NCBI GenBank assembly: GCA_023265235.1
Contig: JAHFUF010000323.1
Span: 1-6,282 of the forward strand
Source of the DNA: Blastocatellia bacterium
GTDB taxonomy: Bacteria > Acidobacteriota > Blastocatellia > Chloracidobacteriales > JADJPF01
Direction of reading: 5' to 3'
DNA: 6,282 bases
Of the stretch, positions 1 to 6,246 are shown piece after piece. The translations under genes and the position numbers were made by a program. The stretch's first letter is position 1. Each line of letters opens with the position of its first letter. Below the pieces are notes generated by a model. The model did no database searches. It saw only the letters and a list, made by a program, of their open reading frames with translations, and was not told the origin of the DNA.

Positions 1-387
<387 letters not shown>

Positions 388-511
388 ACTACTTTTGCTC
401 TCTTTTGCTTAGAGCTTCTTTTGTCTATTTATTTTTCTTAGTAGAGTATGCCTTAAAGTTGTGCTACTCGTAATTAATAGCTGATCGGCAGTTATTGGTT
501 ATCTAATCAAG

Positions 512-630
<119 letters not shown>

Positions 631-799
631 TTTCCCCTTTCTTTTTGTAGAACTGCCACTTCCTTTACCGCGTTGTTTTTATCCCTCATTTAAATTAACT
701 CTCTAAATTCCCCTTCATATTTGCCTAAAAATAACTTTCCCCTTGCAGTAAAATTCTTTCTAAATGTATTTTACCAACATAACTCCAATACTACCGTTT

Positions 800-2014
800 T
801 TACTGTAAATATTGCGCTGCCGCATGGCCAGAAGCCCAGGCCCATTGAAAATTAAACCCCCCTAACTGACCTGTGACATCAACCACTTCGCCAATGAAAT
901 AAAGCCCAGGTACCGACTTACACTCGAAGGTTTTTGAGGATAGTTCATCAGTATCAACGCCACCTAAGGTTACTTCAGCCGTGCGGAATCCTTCTGTGCC
1001 GCAGGAAATAATGCGCCAATTATTGATTGCCTCAGCTAATATTTTTAAGGAAGGGTGGGGCATCTCCGCCAGTTTCCTGGTCTCCTGATGTGAAAGGCAA
1101 ATATGCTCGGCCAACCGTTTTGGCACGACTTGTGATAGAGCAGTGGTGATTTCGTGCTTTGGGTACAACAGCTTTTCCTGTTTGAGAAAGGCAAATACAT
1201 CTACATGAGGCGCTAAGTTAATGGTAATACCATCACCCTCACCTAAGTAGGATGAAATTTGCAAGATGGCAGGGCCACTGAGTCCCCGGTGGGTAAATAG
1301 CAAGCCTTCGGTGAATTGCTTTTTATTGCCGGTTACAGTTACCTTAAGCGAAACACCTGCAAGGCTTTTGACATACGTCAACATCCCGCCTTCAAAAATA
1401 AGCGGTACTAATGCAGGGTGCGGCGTAATTATCTTTAAGTCAAATTGTTTAGCAATTTCATAGCCAAAACCCGTAGCGCCCATTTTAGGGATCGATTTCC
1501 CCCCAGTCGCAATTACCAATGATGTGCAAAATATGGTGCGAGTATCTGTGTTAAGCATAAAGCCGCGATCTGTTTTTGATATATTAACAACTTTGGTATT
1601 TAGGGCAATTTTGACCTGGGCAGCCGCACATTCTTTGAGCAACATTTCAATTATCTGGCTGGAAGAACCATTACAAAAAAGCTGCCCCAAGGTTTTTTCG
1701 TGATAGGGAATATAATATTTTTCCACCAAGGCGATGAAATCATGGGGAGTGTAGCGCTTAAGAGCAGAAACACAGAAGCGAGGGTTTTGTGAGAGAAAAT
1801 TATCCGGACTAGTATAAAGATTGGTGAAGTTGCAGCGCCCGCCCCCAGAAATTCTGATCTTTTCTGCAGGTTTGGCGGCATGATCCAAGAGCAGCACACT
1901 ACGCCCGCGCTTTCCGGCTTCAATTGCGCACATTAACCCTGCCGCACCTGCCCCAATGATGATGACATCATAAATTGTATGTTTAGTGGCAGTAAAATGC
2001 GGTAAAGTTATCAT
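800..2014 (-). CDS. HI0933/YhiN-family FAD-dependent oxidoreductase
   Basis: Cytosolic flavoprotein of 404 residues, the usual length for the HI0933-like family (also annotated as BaiN or aminoacetone-oxidase-family FAD-binding enzyme). The N-terminal Rossmann strand YDVIIIGAGAAG carries the GxGxxG dinucleotide motif at residues 21-26. The family hallmark SGGGRCNFTN is at 56-65, and an ATGGKS motif lies mid-protein. The C-terminus (about 370-404) has the second FAD contact, GEVVDVTGQLGGFNFQWAWA. It is expected to bind FAD and oxidise or reduce a small substrate; the physiological substrate is unknown for most members, and the bile-acid role of clostridial BaiN should not be transferred. The start is the only ATG before the Rossmann strand. 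No Shine-Dalgarno precedes it, and a -10-like TATAAT sits about 20 nt upstream, suggesting a very short leader. It is transcribed toward the rRNA operon, with no clear terminator hairpin in 631-799. Confidence 0.95.
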   Translation of the reverse strand: MITLPHFTATKHTIYDVIIIGAGAAGLMCAIEAGKRGRSVLLLDHAAKPAEKIRISGGGRCNFTNLYTSPDNFLSQNPRFCVSALKRYTPHDFIALVEKYYIPYHEKTLGQLFCNGSSSQIIEMLLKECAAAQVKIALNTKVVNISKTDRGFMLNTDTRTIFCTSLVIATGGKSIPKMGATGFGYEIAKQFDLKIITPHPALVPLIFEGGMLTYVKSLAGVSLKVTVTGNKKQFTEGLLFTHRGLSGPAILQISSYLGEGDGITINLAPHVDVFAFLKQEKLLYPKHEITTALSQVVPKRLAEHICLSHQETRKLAEMPHPSLKILAEAINNWRIISCGTEGFRTAEVTLGGVDTDELSSKTFECKSVPGLYFIGEVVDVTGQLGGFNFQWAWASGHAAAQYLQ

Positions 2015-2039
2015 AATCAGTATTGATAACTCTGATTAT
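2013..2039. repeat. 8-bp inverted repeat over promoter and start codon
   Basis: ATAATCAG at 2013-2020 and CTGATTAT at 2032-2039 form a perfect 8-bp inverted repeat with an 11-nt spacer. It runs from the minus-strand -10 box into the flavoprotein start codon. The size and placement fit a dimeric repressor operator or a small hairpin that would mask the start codon. The sequence is AT-rich, so chance is possible. Confidence 0.35.
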
Positions 2040-2040
2040 A
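2035..2040 (-). promoter_or_regulatory. Probable -10 box for the flavoprotein gene
   Basis: Read on the minus strand, a perfect TATAAT ends 20 nt before the flavoprotein ATG (2014-2012). The expected transcription start would fall about 12-15 nt before that ATG, leaving a leader too short for a standard ribosome binding site. The -35 region is poor: the best match at normal spacing is about 3 of 6. The box overlaps an 8-bp inverted repeat (2013-2020 with 2032-2039), which could be an operator. Confidence 0.5.
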
Positions 2041-2235
2041 GTCAGGGTTTGAGGGCTTGAATAGATAATGTCAGCATATTCTCTGGACATTAAACCTGCT
2101 TGCACCCTATTACCACCAGCAATAGCAATTATATCGCTAGATTTTCAGGAAAAGATTAAGATATTATCTATGCCTACTTAAACTAACTAAAATAGTGGCT
2201 AGTACTAGTATTAATTTTTACAAACAATAAGATTT

Positions 2236-2241
2236 AAGGAG
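2236..2241 (+). promoter_or_regulatory. Ribosome binding site for the AT-hook protein gene
   Basis: AAGGAG matches the Shine-Dalgarno consensus and lies 13 nt before the ATG at 2255, longer than the common 5-9 nt. It supports the chosen start, as no other in-frame start codon lies closer to it. A second purine run, AAGG at 2250-2253, is too close to the ATG to serve well. Confidence 0.55.
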
Positions 2242-2254
2242 CAACAAGCAAGGC

Positions 2255-3658
2255 ATGGGTAAATCAAAGGCAACTTCTAATTCACTAACGGATCTGTTGG
2301 CTGTTACTAAACAGACAACCAACTTTATTAACCTAGTTACCAGTATTGCTAAGGATATTGACGCAATTACGGAACATAATTATAAGCTACTTAACCTAGA
2401 GCTTGACAAAATTAAAGGTAAGTCAGTCAAAGAGGTAGTCGGCTCAATAGTAGGAGTCGCCACTAGCATGATGGCTAGGATTAAAACAGATTATGATATC
2501 TTTGATATTGGCAATGAGATTACTAGATATGAAGCAGTATTAACACAATATAGAGACTTAATTCCTAATAAAGCTTTATTAGCTAATGTTGAGAAAGCGT
2601 TAGAGGAGTTCCGCCATTCCTTAAAGGCTGTCTATCGGACTAGCCGAGCGAGTGAAGCCTATCAGCTAATAATGGGTGCTAATGATCTATTGAGGCAGAT
2701 AGATATTTTAGGCTACTCTCTGGCGCAGGTAGAGGCTAAGAAGGCTAACAGAGAGGAGGTAAAAACGGACACAGCTAATAAGCCCAAATCTAAGCAAGGG
2801 CGCAAAAAAGTAAAAAAACTTGTTAGCATAGAACCTACCGTAGTTGCAATTGAGACAGAGCCAGCTTCCACCTCTGAGGCTACTAAGCCCAAGCGAGGTC
2901 GTCCCAAAAAATCTATGCCGACTATACCCCCGCTTACAGAGGAAACCATAGAAGCTATAGCCACTGAGACAGAAGAAGCTATAGAAGTTGTAGCCACTGA
3001 TATAGAAGAAACCGTAGAAGCTGTGGTCACAGAGATAGGAGAGGTTGTAGAAGCTGTAGCCGCTCCTGTAGAAATAGTCATATTCACCTCCGAAGTTACT
3101 AAGCCCAAACGAGGTCGTCCTAAAAAATCTAGCCCGCCACCTATGCCCACACCTATGGAGGTATTAGTAGAAGGTATCGTCATCGCCGAGGCTATTATAG
3201 CTGTGACCGAAGAGGCTATAGAAGCTATGGTGAGACAAGAAGCTAAGTATAAACCGCACGTTGACACGCAGACTTCTCAAGCCCCTATTGTGCCAGAGGA
3301 AGAAACCTCTAATAGTAGAGTAGCAGAGAGCGCCAAGATCATTAAAACCCCTGTGCAATGGAAGGGCAAAGGCAGCAAAGACACTAGCTCAACGCAAAGC
3401 CCTGAAGCTACAAAAACTAAAGAAAAAGTTGTGAAAATCAAAGAAAAAGCTCTAAAACCTAAAGAAAGAACTACAACTCCAAGCAAAAGGGGAACCAAAG
3501 CTAAAGCAACTAAGGCTAGCAACATCGAAATCTCTAACAAAGCTAAGGTAAGATTGGTTAAGGCTAAAAAGAATTGGGAAGAGCCTAAACCCGATGTTAG
3601 TGAAGAGGCAGATGCTAAGGGTAATGCTCAAGCAAAAGATGCCAATGATAATAAATAA
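2255..3658 (+). CDS. AT-hook, hendecad-repeat, Lys-rich-tail protein (unrecognised family)
   Basis: I do not recognise this 467-residue protein as a named family. Residues 1-165 look like a compact, mostly helical domain with no signal peptide or membrane segment. A basic patch follows at about 175-189 (KPKSKQGRKKVKK), resembling a decayed AT-hook. Two perfect AT-hooks with identical TKPKRGRPKKS flanks lie at 210-220 and 282-292; the RGRP core is known to insert into the minor groove of AT-rich DNA. Between them, residues 228-269 are acidic repeats of about 11 residues (TETEEAIEVVA type). The second hook is followed by a Pro-rich and Val/Ile/Glu-rich stretch. Residues 370-467 form a Lys/Thr/Ala-rich tail like histone H1 or bacterial H1-like proteins. 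I infer a nucleoid-associated or regulatory DNA-binding role. It lies upstream of another putative DNA-binding protein on the same strand, about 230 bp away. No catalytic motif was seen. Confidence 0.85.
   Translation: MGKSKATSNSLTDLLAVTKQTTNFINLVTSIAKDIDAITEHNYKLLNLELDKIKGKSVKEVVGSIVGVATSMMARIKTDYDIFDIGNEITRYEAVLTQYRDLIPNKALLANVEKALEEFRHSLKAVYRTSRASEAYQLIMGANDLLRQIDILGYSLAQVEAKKANREEVKTDTANKPKSKQGRKKVKKLVSIEPTVVAIETEPASTSEATKPKRGRPKKSMPTIPPLTEETIEAIATETEEAIEVVATDIEETVEAVVTEIGEVVEAVAAPVEIVIFTSEVTKPKRGRPKKSSPPPMPTPMEVLVEGIVIAEAIIAVTEEAIEAMVRQEAKYKPHVDTQTSQAPIVPEEETSNSRVAESAKIIKTPVQWKGKGSKDTSSTQSPEATKTKEKVVKIKEKALKPKERTTTPSKRGTKAKATKASNIEISNKAKVRLVKAKKNWEEPKPDVSEEADAKGNAQAKDANDNK
2867..2914 (+). 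repeat. Direct repeat copy 1 encoding the first AT-hook
   Basis: This 48-nt segment encodes residues 205-220 and matches 3083-3130 at 42 of 48 positions by hand alignment at an exact offset of 216 nt. The encoded peptides agree at 14 of 16 residues. The 33-nt core encoding the hook itself differs at only two bases, both silent. Confidence 0.85.
2936..3061 (+). repeat. 33-nt tandem repeats encoding acidic hendecads
   Basis: Three in-frame 33-nt units start at 2963, 2996 and 3029, preceded by a 9-codon partial unit at 2936. They encode about T-E/D-x-E-E-x-I/V-E-A/V-I/V-A (residues 237-247, 248-258 and 259-269). An 11-residue period is that of hendecad coiled coils or long amphipathic helices. 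The DNA copies have diverged, while Glu and the Ile/Val positions are kept. Confidence 0.7.
3083..3130 (+). repeat. Direct repeat copy 2 encoding the second AT-hook
   Basis: This is the second copy of the 48-nt AT-hook segment (residues 277-292). It starts exactly 216 nt (72 codons) after copy 1. The two differences in the hook core are silent, which fits either a recent duplication or selection on the peptide. Sequence after the hook diverges from the first unit, though a TEEAIEA-type stretch recurs further on. Confidence 0.85.
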
Positions 3659-3674
3659 CGTGAGTTCGAGATAA

Positions 3675-3882
3675 GAAAAAAGAGGAACTCCTTCAAAATC
3701 TGGTAGATACTTTTGTTTGCAACAAAAAAGAGATCAGAAAAGGAGTTTCTCTGAATATATTAAGGGCGTTGCTACCGGGTTTATGCTCCCGAAGATGTCG
3801 TATTACGTCGCCAAGCCTCAGGGGTTGGAAACAAAGAAAATTATCTGAACCGACTAATAAAGCTGTAGAAAAAAAGGGCTAA
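3675..3882 (+). pseudogene. Possible degenerate coding remnant between the two large genes
   Basis: This stretch is richer in GC than its surroundings around 3764-3830 and stays open in all three forward frames for about 30 codons or more. One frame (3675-3848) ends with MLPKMSYYVAKPQGLETKKI before a TGA. Another (3764-3868) reads GRCYRVYAPEDVVLRRQASG onward but has no ATG, GTG or TTG start. The third ends in SEPTNKAVEKKG at a TAA (3880-3882), which lies in frame seven bases before the next gene's ATG. The peptides look protein-like but no single frame gives a complete gene. A frameshifted remnant is one reading; a structured non-coding leader with short GC hairpins (3776-3779 with 3788-3791; 3811-3814 with 3825-3828) is the other. 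Confidence 0.25.
3681..3752 (-). terminator. Long hairpin; terminator-like in minus-strand orientation
   Basis: The segment 3681-3693 pairs with 3740-3752 over 13 bp with a single G-T/U mismatch. The interior partly folds again (for example CTTTTGTT at 3710-3717 with AACAAAA at 3721-3727). On the minus strand the stem runs straight into a T-rich run (3680 downward, TTTTTCTTAT), the layout of an intrinsic terminator. On the plus strand no U-run follows (CTGAATATATT), so it would not be a classical terminator for the AT-hook gene. The long loop and modest GC content lower the confidence. It could instead be an RNA-stability or regulatory hairpin. Confidence 0.4.
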
Positions 3883-3888
3883 AAGGTT

Positions 3889-5604
3889 ATGGGATTTCAT
3901 AGATTAGCAATGTTTTGGCGGGCTCAAGAATATCGAGTTTATACCTATTTGAATTTCACGCTTAAGACTAATAGTAGTGAGGTCAGTATTGCTCGCGCCC
4001 AAAAGATCGTCGAGCTATTGTCAGACTTAACAGATTTGCAACTCTATGGAGTGGCTTTGGATGATTTAGCTTTAGAACATTCTCTTACTAACATTGTACA
4101 TGTGGGTGACATAGGGATAAGAGGGGCAATCTTGTTAAATCCGGCAGCTAAACTTAACTCTAGAGCGGGAATCACTAATATTACTATTACTATTCCTGCG
4201 CCTAATAGTGAGTTTGAAGCTTTCAGTAACGATTATGAACATCCTTTGTGGGCTACTCTTAAGAAAGAAGTCTTTCCCTATCTCTGCCTAAACAATGGTA
4301 CGATGGTAGATAAAGCCAAGCCGCTTAGTGAAGTCAAGGTAATTACTTTAACCAAACGTCAACTTCCTCAAGCGGGGGAATCTCCTGTGGAAGCGGCGTT
4401 GCTGATTACGCAAGAACGGGTAAAACGGGCCGAACAAAAGCATTGGCAGAAGCGTTCTGACAAGACTGAATTTGCATTCAAGCGGGAGGAAAATAGATAT
4501 CAAGCGCTTAAGATCTGGGCAGATCTGGAAGGAGAGTTTTATAGTGATGCGCTAAATGTAGGGGTGGGGTTAGAGATAGAGGCGCAGAGAGAAAAAGTTT
4601 CAGATGTGTTAGGAGAGACAAGCGCAGAGGATCACCAACTAGAGGTTACGGTAGCGCCAGAGCAAGCGCTAGTTAGTGTGGTAGAACCAGATGCCAGCGC
4701 CGTGATAGAAGCTCAACCAGTAGCTACAACTATAAAACTGGTTGAGGTTAAGCCCGATGTGCCCGTGCCTTTGCTCGTAGCCGCAGGTTTGTTCGTGCCG
4801 CTAAGGCCTATTGATGAAGAGAAGTGGCCAGATATTTCTGCGAGTGATTGGCAAGATCCCAACGCTTGGTTGCATAGGGATACCATCATTACTCTCTACA
4901 AGCTCTCACATAGCAAGTACTATCGTGTGATCAAGGAATGGCGTAAAGAAGGGGTGAGGTATCTGTTAGCGAATGCGCCCGGACACTTAGGGAGAACTAA
5001 ACTATTCTATCGAGGTGATGTTGATAAGCGGCTTAGGGGAGATACCGAGATGGCTAATAAACTTGTAGGCGTGCAGGTCGAGGCTGAAAGGCAAGCGCAA
5101 AAGCCTGTTAGTGAACAAGTCTTTGCGGCAAAATTGTTAGAGGGAGTGTTGGGAGAGTCCGGCGCGTTACCATTATCACCTTTACCAACAGGGGGAGAAG
5201 CTGCCGCAACAGCCGCCGCCAATCAACAACAGGTAGAACTGAGCGAGTTTATCAGTAAGCAAGGGGAACAGATGGCCAGCTTGCATGAAATTATCACTAA
5301 GCAGCATGAGCAACTTAACAATCTCCAACAACAAAACGTTTTGCTTCAGGAGCTTCTAGAGCAACAGCAAGGGCAGCTAAAGGCTGTTGCTGGGAAAGTA
5401 TCGAAACTAGAGAAAGAGAAGAAGGCTAGGAGTAGTCAAACTGCGTTGCAAAAACAGATGGCGAGCCAGACTGCCGCTATGTTAGAGATCACCAACAGAC
5501 TATCTCAGCTAGTGGTGAATCAACCAAGCACAGCTAGGGTAAGCCCTGATAAGGATGAATTTACTAGGCCAGAGCCAAACGTTAGTAAAGGGAAAAGAGG
5601 GTAA
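3889..5604 (+). CDS. Putative DNA-binding protein with winged-helix-like and coiled-coil segments
   Basis: Unrecognised protein of 571 residues, with no signal peptide or membrane helix. The N-terminal 155 residues look like a mixed alpha/beta domain. A charged helical stretch follows (about 165-215, rich in Lys, Arg, Glu and Gln), then a Val/Glu/Ala/Pro linker (about 230-310). Residues about 320-384 look like a helix-turn-helix with a wing: helices around LHRDTIITLYKLSHSKYYRV, then a Gly-rich turn and GRTKLFYRGDVDKRL, which resembles MerR/excisionase-type wings. Residues about 448-545 are Gln/Glu/Leu-rich and probably form a long coiled coil for self-association. The tail is basic. An in-frame TAA (3880-3882) lies just upstream, fixing the start at ATG 3889 or later; purine-rich AAAGGG (3873-3878) precedes it. 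It could be a partitioning, nucleoid or transcription factor. The folds are judged by eye. Confidence 0.85.
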   Translation: MGFHRLAMFWRAQEYRVYTYLNFTLKTNSSEVSIARAQKIVELLSDLTDLQLYGVALDDLALEHSLTNIVHVGDIGIRGAILLNPAAKLNSRAGITNITITIPAPNSEFEAFSNDYEHPLWATLKKEVFPYLCLNNGTMVDKAKPLSEVKVITLTKRQLPQAGESPVEAALLITQERVKRAEQKHWQKRSDKTEFAFKREENRYQALKIWADLEGEFYSDALNVGVGLEIEAQREKVSDVLGETSAEDHQLEVTVAPEQALVSVVEPDASAVIEAQPVATTIKLVEVKPDVPVPLLVAAGLFVPLRPIDEEKWPDISASDWQDPNAWLHRDTIITLYKLSHSKYYRVIKEWRKEGVRYLLANAPGHLGRTKLFYRGDVDKRLRGDTEMANKLVGVQVEAERQAQKPVSEQVFAAKLLEGVLGESGALPLSPLPTGGEAAATAAANQQQVELSEFISKQGEQMASLHEIITKQHEQLNNLQQQNVLLQELLEQQQGQLKAVAGKVSKLEKEKKARSSQTALQKQMASQTAAMLEITNRLSQLVVNQPSTARVSPDKDEFTRPEPNVSKGKRG

Positions 5605-5640
5605 TTAAGTTTAGACGGAAAATTTGCTTAATATGGATGT

Positions 5641-5670
5641 TTTTGCATATCTCTCGCAAAAGACTAGTTT
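5641..5670 (+). repeat. Left terminal inverted repeat of the 295-bp element
   Basis: It ends with CGCAAAAGACTAGTTT (5655-5670), which recurs exactly in inverted form at 5906-5921. Two of the three mismatches outside the core (5652, 5654) are T opposite G in the paired partner, so they would still pair as G-U in RNA. The end also holds TTTTGC (5641-5646) and GCAAAA (5656-5661) as a small nested palindrome with a 9-nt spacer. Confidence 0.75.
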
Positions 5671-5855
5671 TAGGATGATAGAGATAATTTCATCGGGTTA
5701 TGCTCGATGATTGGGTATAGAGGCTTCCCAGAAAGGGGCAATTTCAAGAACACTTGTGAGAAGCCAGCTAGCTTCAATCGTAGCTTACGTCCTAGTTTCT
5801 CGAAAACCATTGTTGTATCTTCTCGTAAAAAGAGTTGAGTTTTGAGAATAGCCAA
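5670..5855 (-). pseudogene. Short ORF inside the inverted-repeat element, possible transposase remnant
   Basis: A 61-codon open frame with a TTG first codon; an internal ATG lies near residue 16 (MVFEKLGRKLRLKL). A stop codon lies just upstream in the same frame, so the N-terminus is not extended. The product is basic and shows no motif I recognise. Its TAA stop overlaps the inner edge of the left inverted repeat by one base, as is common for transposase genes. I therefore read it as the truncated end of a transposase rather than a working gene, but no DDE or other catalytic motif remains to prove this. No clear ribosome binding site precedes the TTG. Confidence 0.3.
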
Positions 5856-5905
5856 ACAGTGTCAAATACCAGTCAGTTTTCTTGTGATTTTGCGGCCTAT
5901 CTCCC

Positions 5906-5935
5906 AAACTAGTCTTTTGCGGGGGATAGGCAAAA
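5906..5935 (-). repeat. Right terminal inverted repeat of the 295-bp element
   Basis: Inverted copy of 5641-5670. It too carries the nested TTTTGC (5915-5920) and GCAAAA (5930-5935) palindrome with a 9-nt spacer. In addition, CCTATCTCCC at 5896-5905 can pair with GGGGGATAGG at 5921-5930 (one G-T), making a local 10-bp stem that presents the core in its loop. The left end has a shorter equivalent (TATCTCT 5648-5654 with AGAGATA 5680-5686). Confidence 0.75.
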
Positions 5936-5999
5936 CACTCAAGTTGGCTTTTCTCCAGACGGTATAAATCGAGCTTAGTTTACAACCTCAAAATTACAC

Positions 6000-6212
6000 C
6001 TACTCATATTGAGGAATGTCTATGACCATCAGGGCTTCTTTAGTATATTCTTCAAGATCATCCCTTAACCATATTTCACCATCTCTAGGTTGGTAAAAAC
6101 GAACTACACAACCATATTTATTAATAGAGAGTATTACCCGAAAAGACTTTTTGGGTAATGACGCATGTAATGTATCTACTATAGCGATCCTAAATGAGTT
6201 GTAGGTGATCAA
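6000..6212 (-). CDS. Small hypothetical protein (70 residues)
   Basis: A 70-residue, probably cytosolic protein. I do not recognise the family with certainty. The composition is globular and protein-like: a beta-rich middle (KSFRVILSINKYGCVVRFYQ) is followed by the acidic, aromatic segment GEIWLRDDLEEYTKEALMVI, which looks like a conserved core. It has no membrane segment or signal. The only usable start in the open frame is a TTG at 6212-6210; an in-frame TAA lies four codons upstream and no Shine-Dalgarno is visible. The true gene may therefore be poorly translated, or may be the 3' end of a damaged longer gene. It is divergent from the probable gene starting at 6247, with 34 bp between the starts. 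Confidence 0.5.
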   Translation of the reverse strand: MITYNSFRIAIVDTLHASLPKKSFRVILSINKYGCVVRFYQPRDGEIWLRDDLEEYTKEALMVIDIPQYE

Positions 6213-6246
6213 TATAGGAATTTAATTTTTGAAAATTGAAGGAGAG

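Larger units (their letters stand above)
5641..5935. mobile_element. 295-bp MITE-like element with 30-bp inverted ends
   Basis: The two ends, 5641-5670 and 5906-5935, are inverted copies of each other matching at 27 of 30 positions, with a perfect inner 16-bp core containing the palindrome ACTAGT. The 235-bp interior carries one short minus-strand open frame (5670-5855) whose stop codon touches the left inverted end. That is the arrangement of an insertion sequence that has lost most of its transposase. I find no convincing target-site duplication at the outer edges. An alternative is a long-range RNA hairpin or a pair of regulatory sites. The interior shows no other gene. Confidence 0.6.

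Noticed and set aside
388..511. tRNA gene in the 23S-5S spacer
   Set aside because: The spacer is AT-rich, with no T-loop GGTTCGA-type motif and no acceptor stem pairing.
748..774. GTAAAAT/ATTTTAC inverted repeat downstream of the flavoprotein gene as a terminator
   Set aside because: The stem is only 7 AT-rich pairs with a 13-nt loop and no T-run follows on the minus strand.
2068..2181. 37-codon plus-strand frame starting MSAYSLDIKP upstream of the AT-hook gene
   Set aside because: It has an ATG but no properly spaced Shine-Dalgarno and no recognisable motif; length and composition are consistent with chance.
2713..3267. 184-codon minus-strand open frame and other minus-strand frames over the AT-hook gene
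   Set aside because: They are Ser/Thr/Ala/Val-rich mirror frames of the repetitive GAA/GCT/GTA-rich coding strand, with no ribosome binding site.
3764..3868. IS1-like transposase fragment
   Set aside because: A faint resemblance to the C-terminal part of IS1-type transposases needs frame switching, and no IS1-type ends are visible.
5604..5632. ATTAAG/CTTAAT inverted repeat after the 571-residue gene as a terminator
   Set aside because: It is six AT-rich pairs with a 17-nt loop and no following U-run, too weak to call.
5613..5977. Imperfect direct repeat (AGACGG...GCTTA) on both sides of the inverted-repeat element as a target duplication
   Set aside because: The copies differ in length and lie about 10-20 bp outside the element ends, so they do not fit a target-site duplication.
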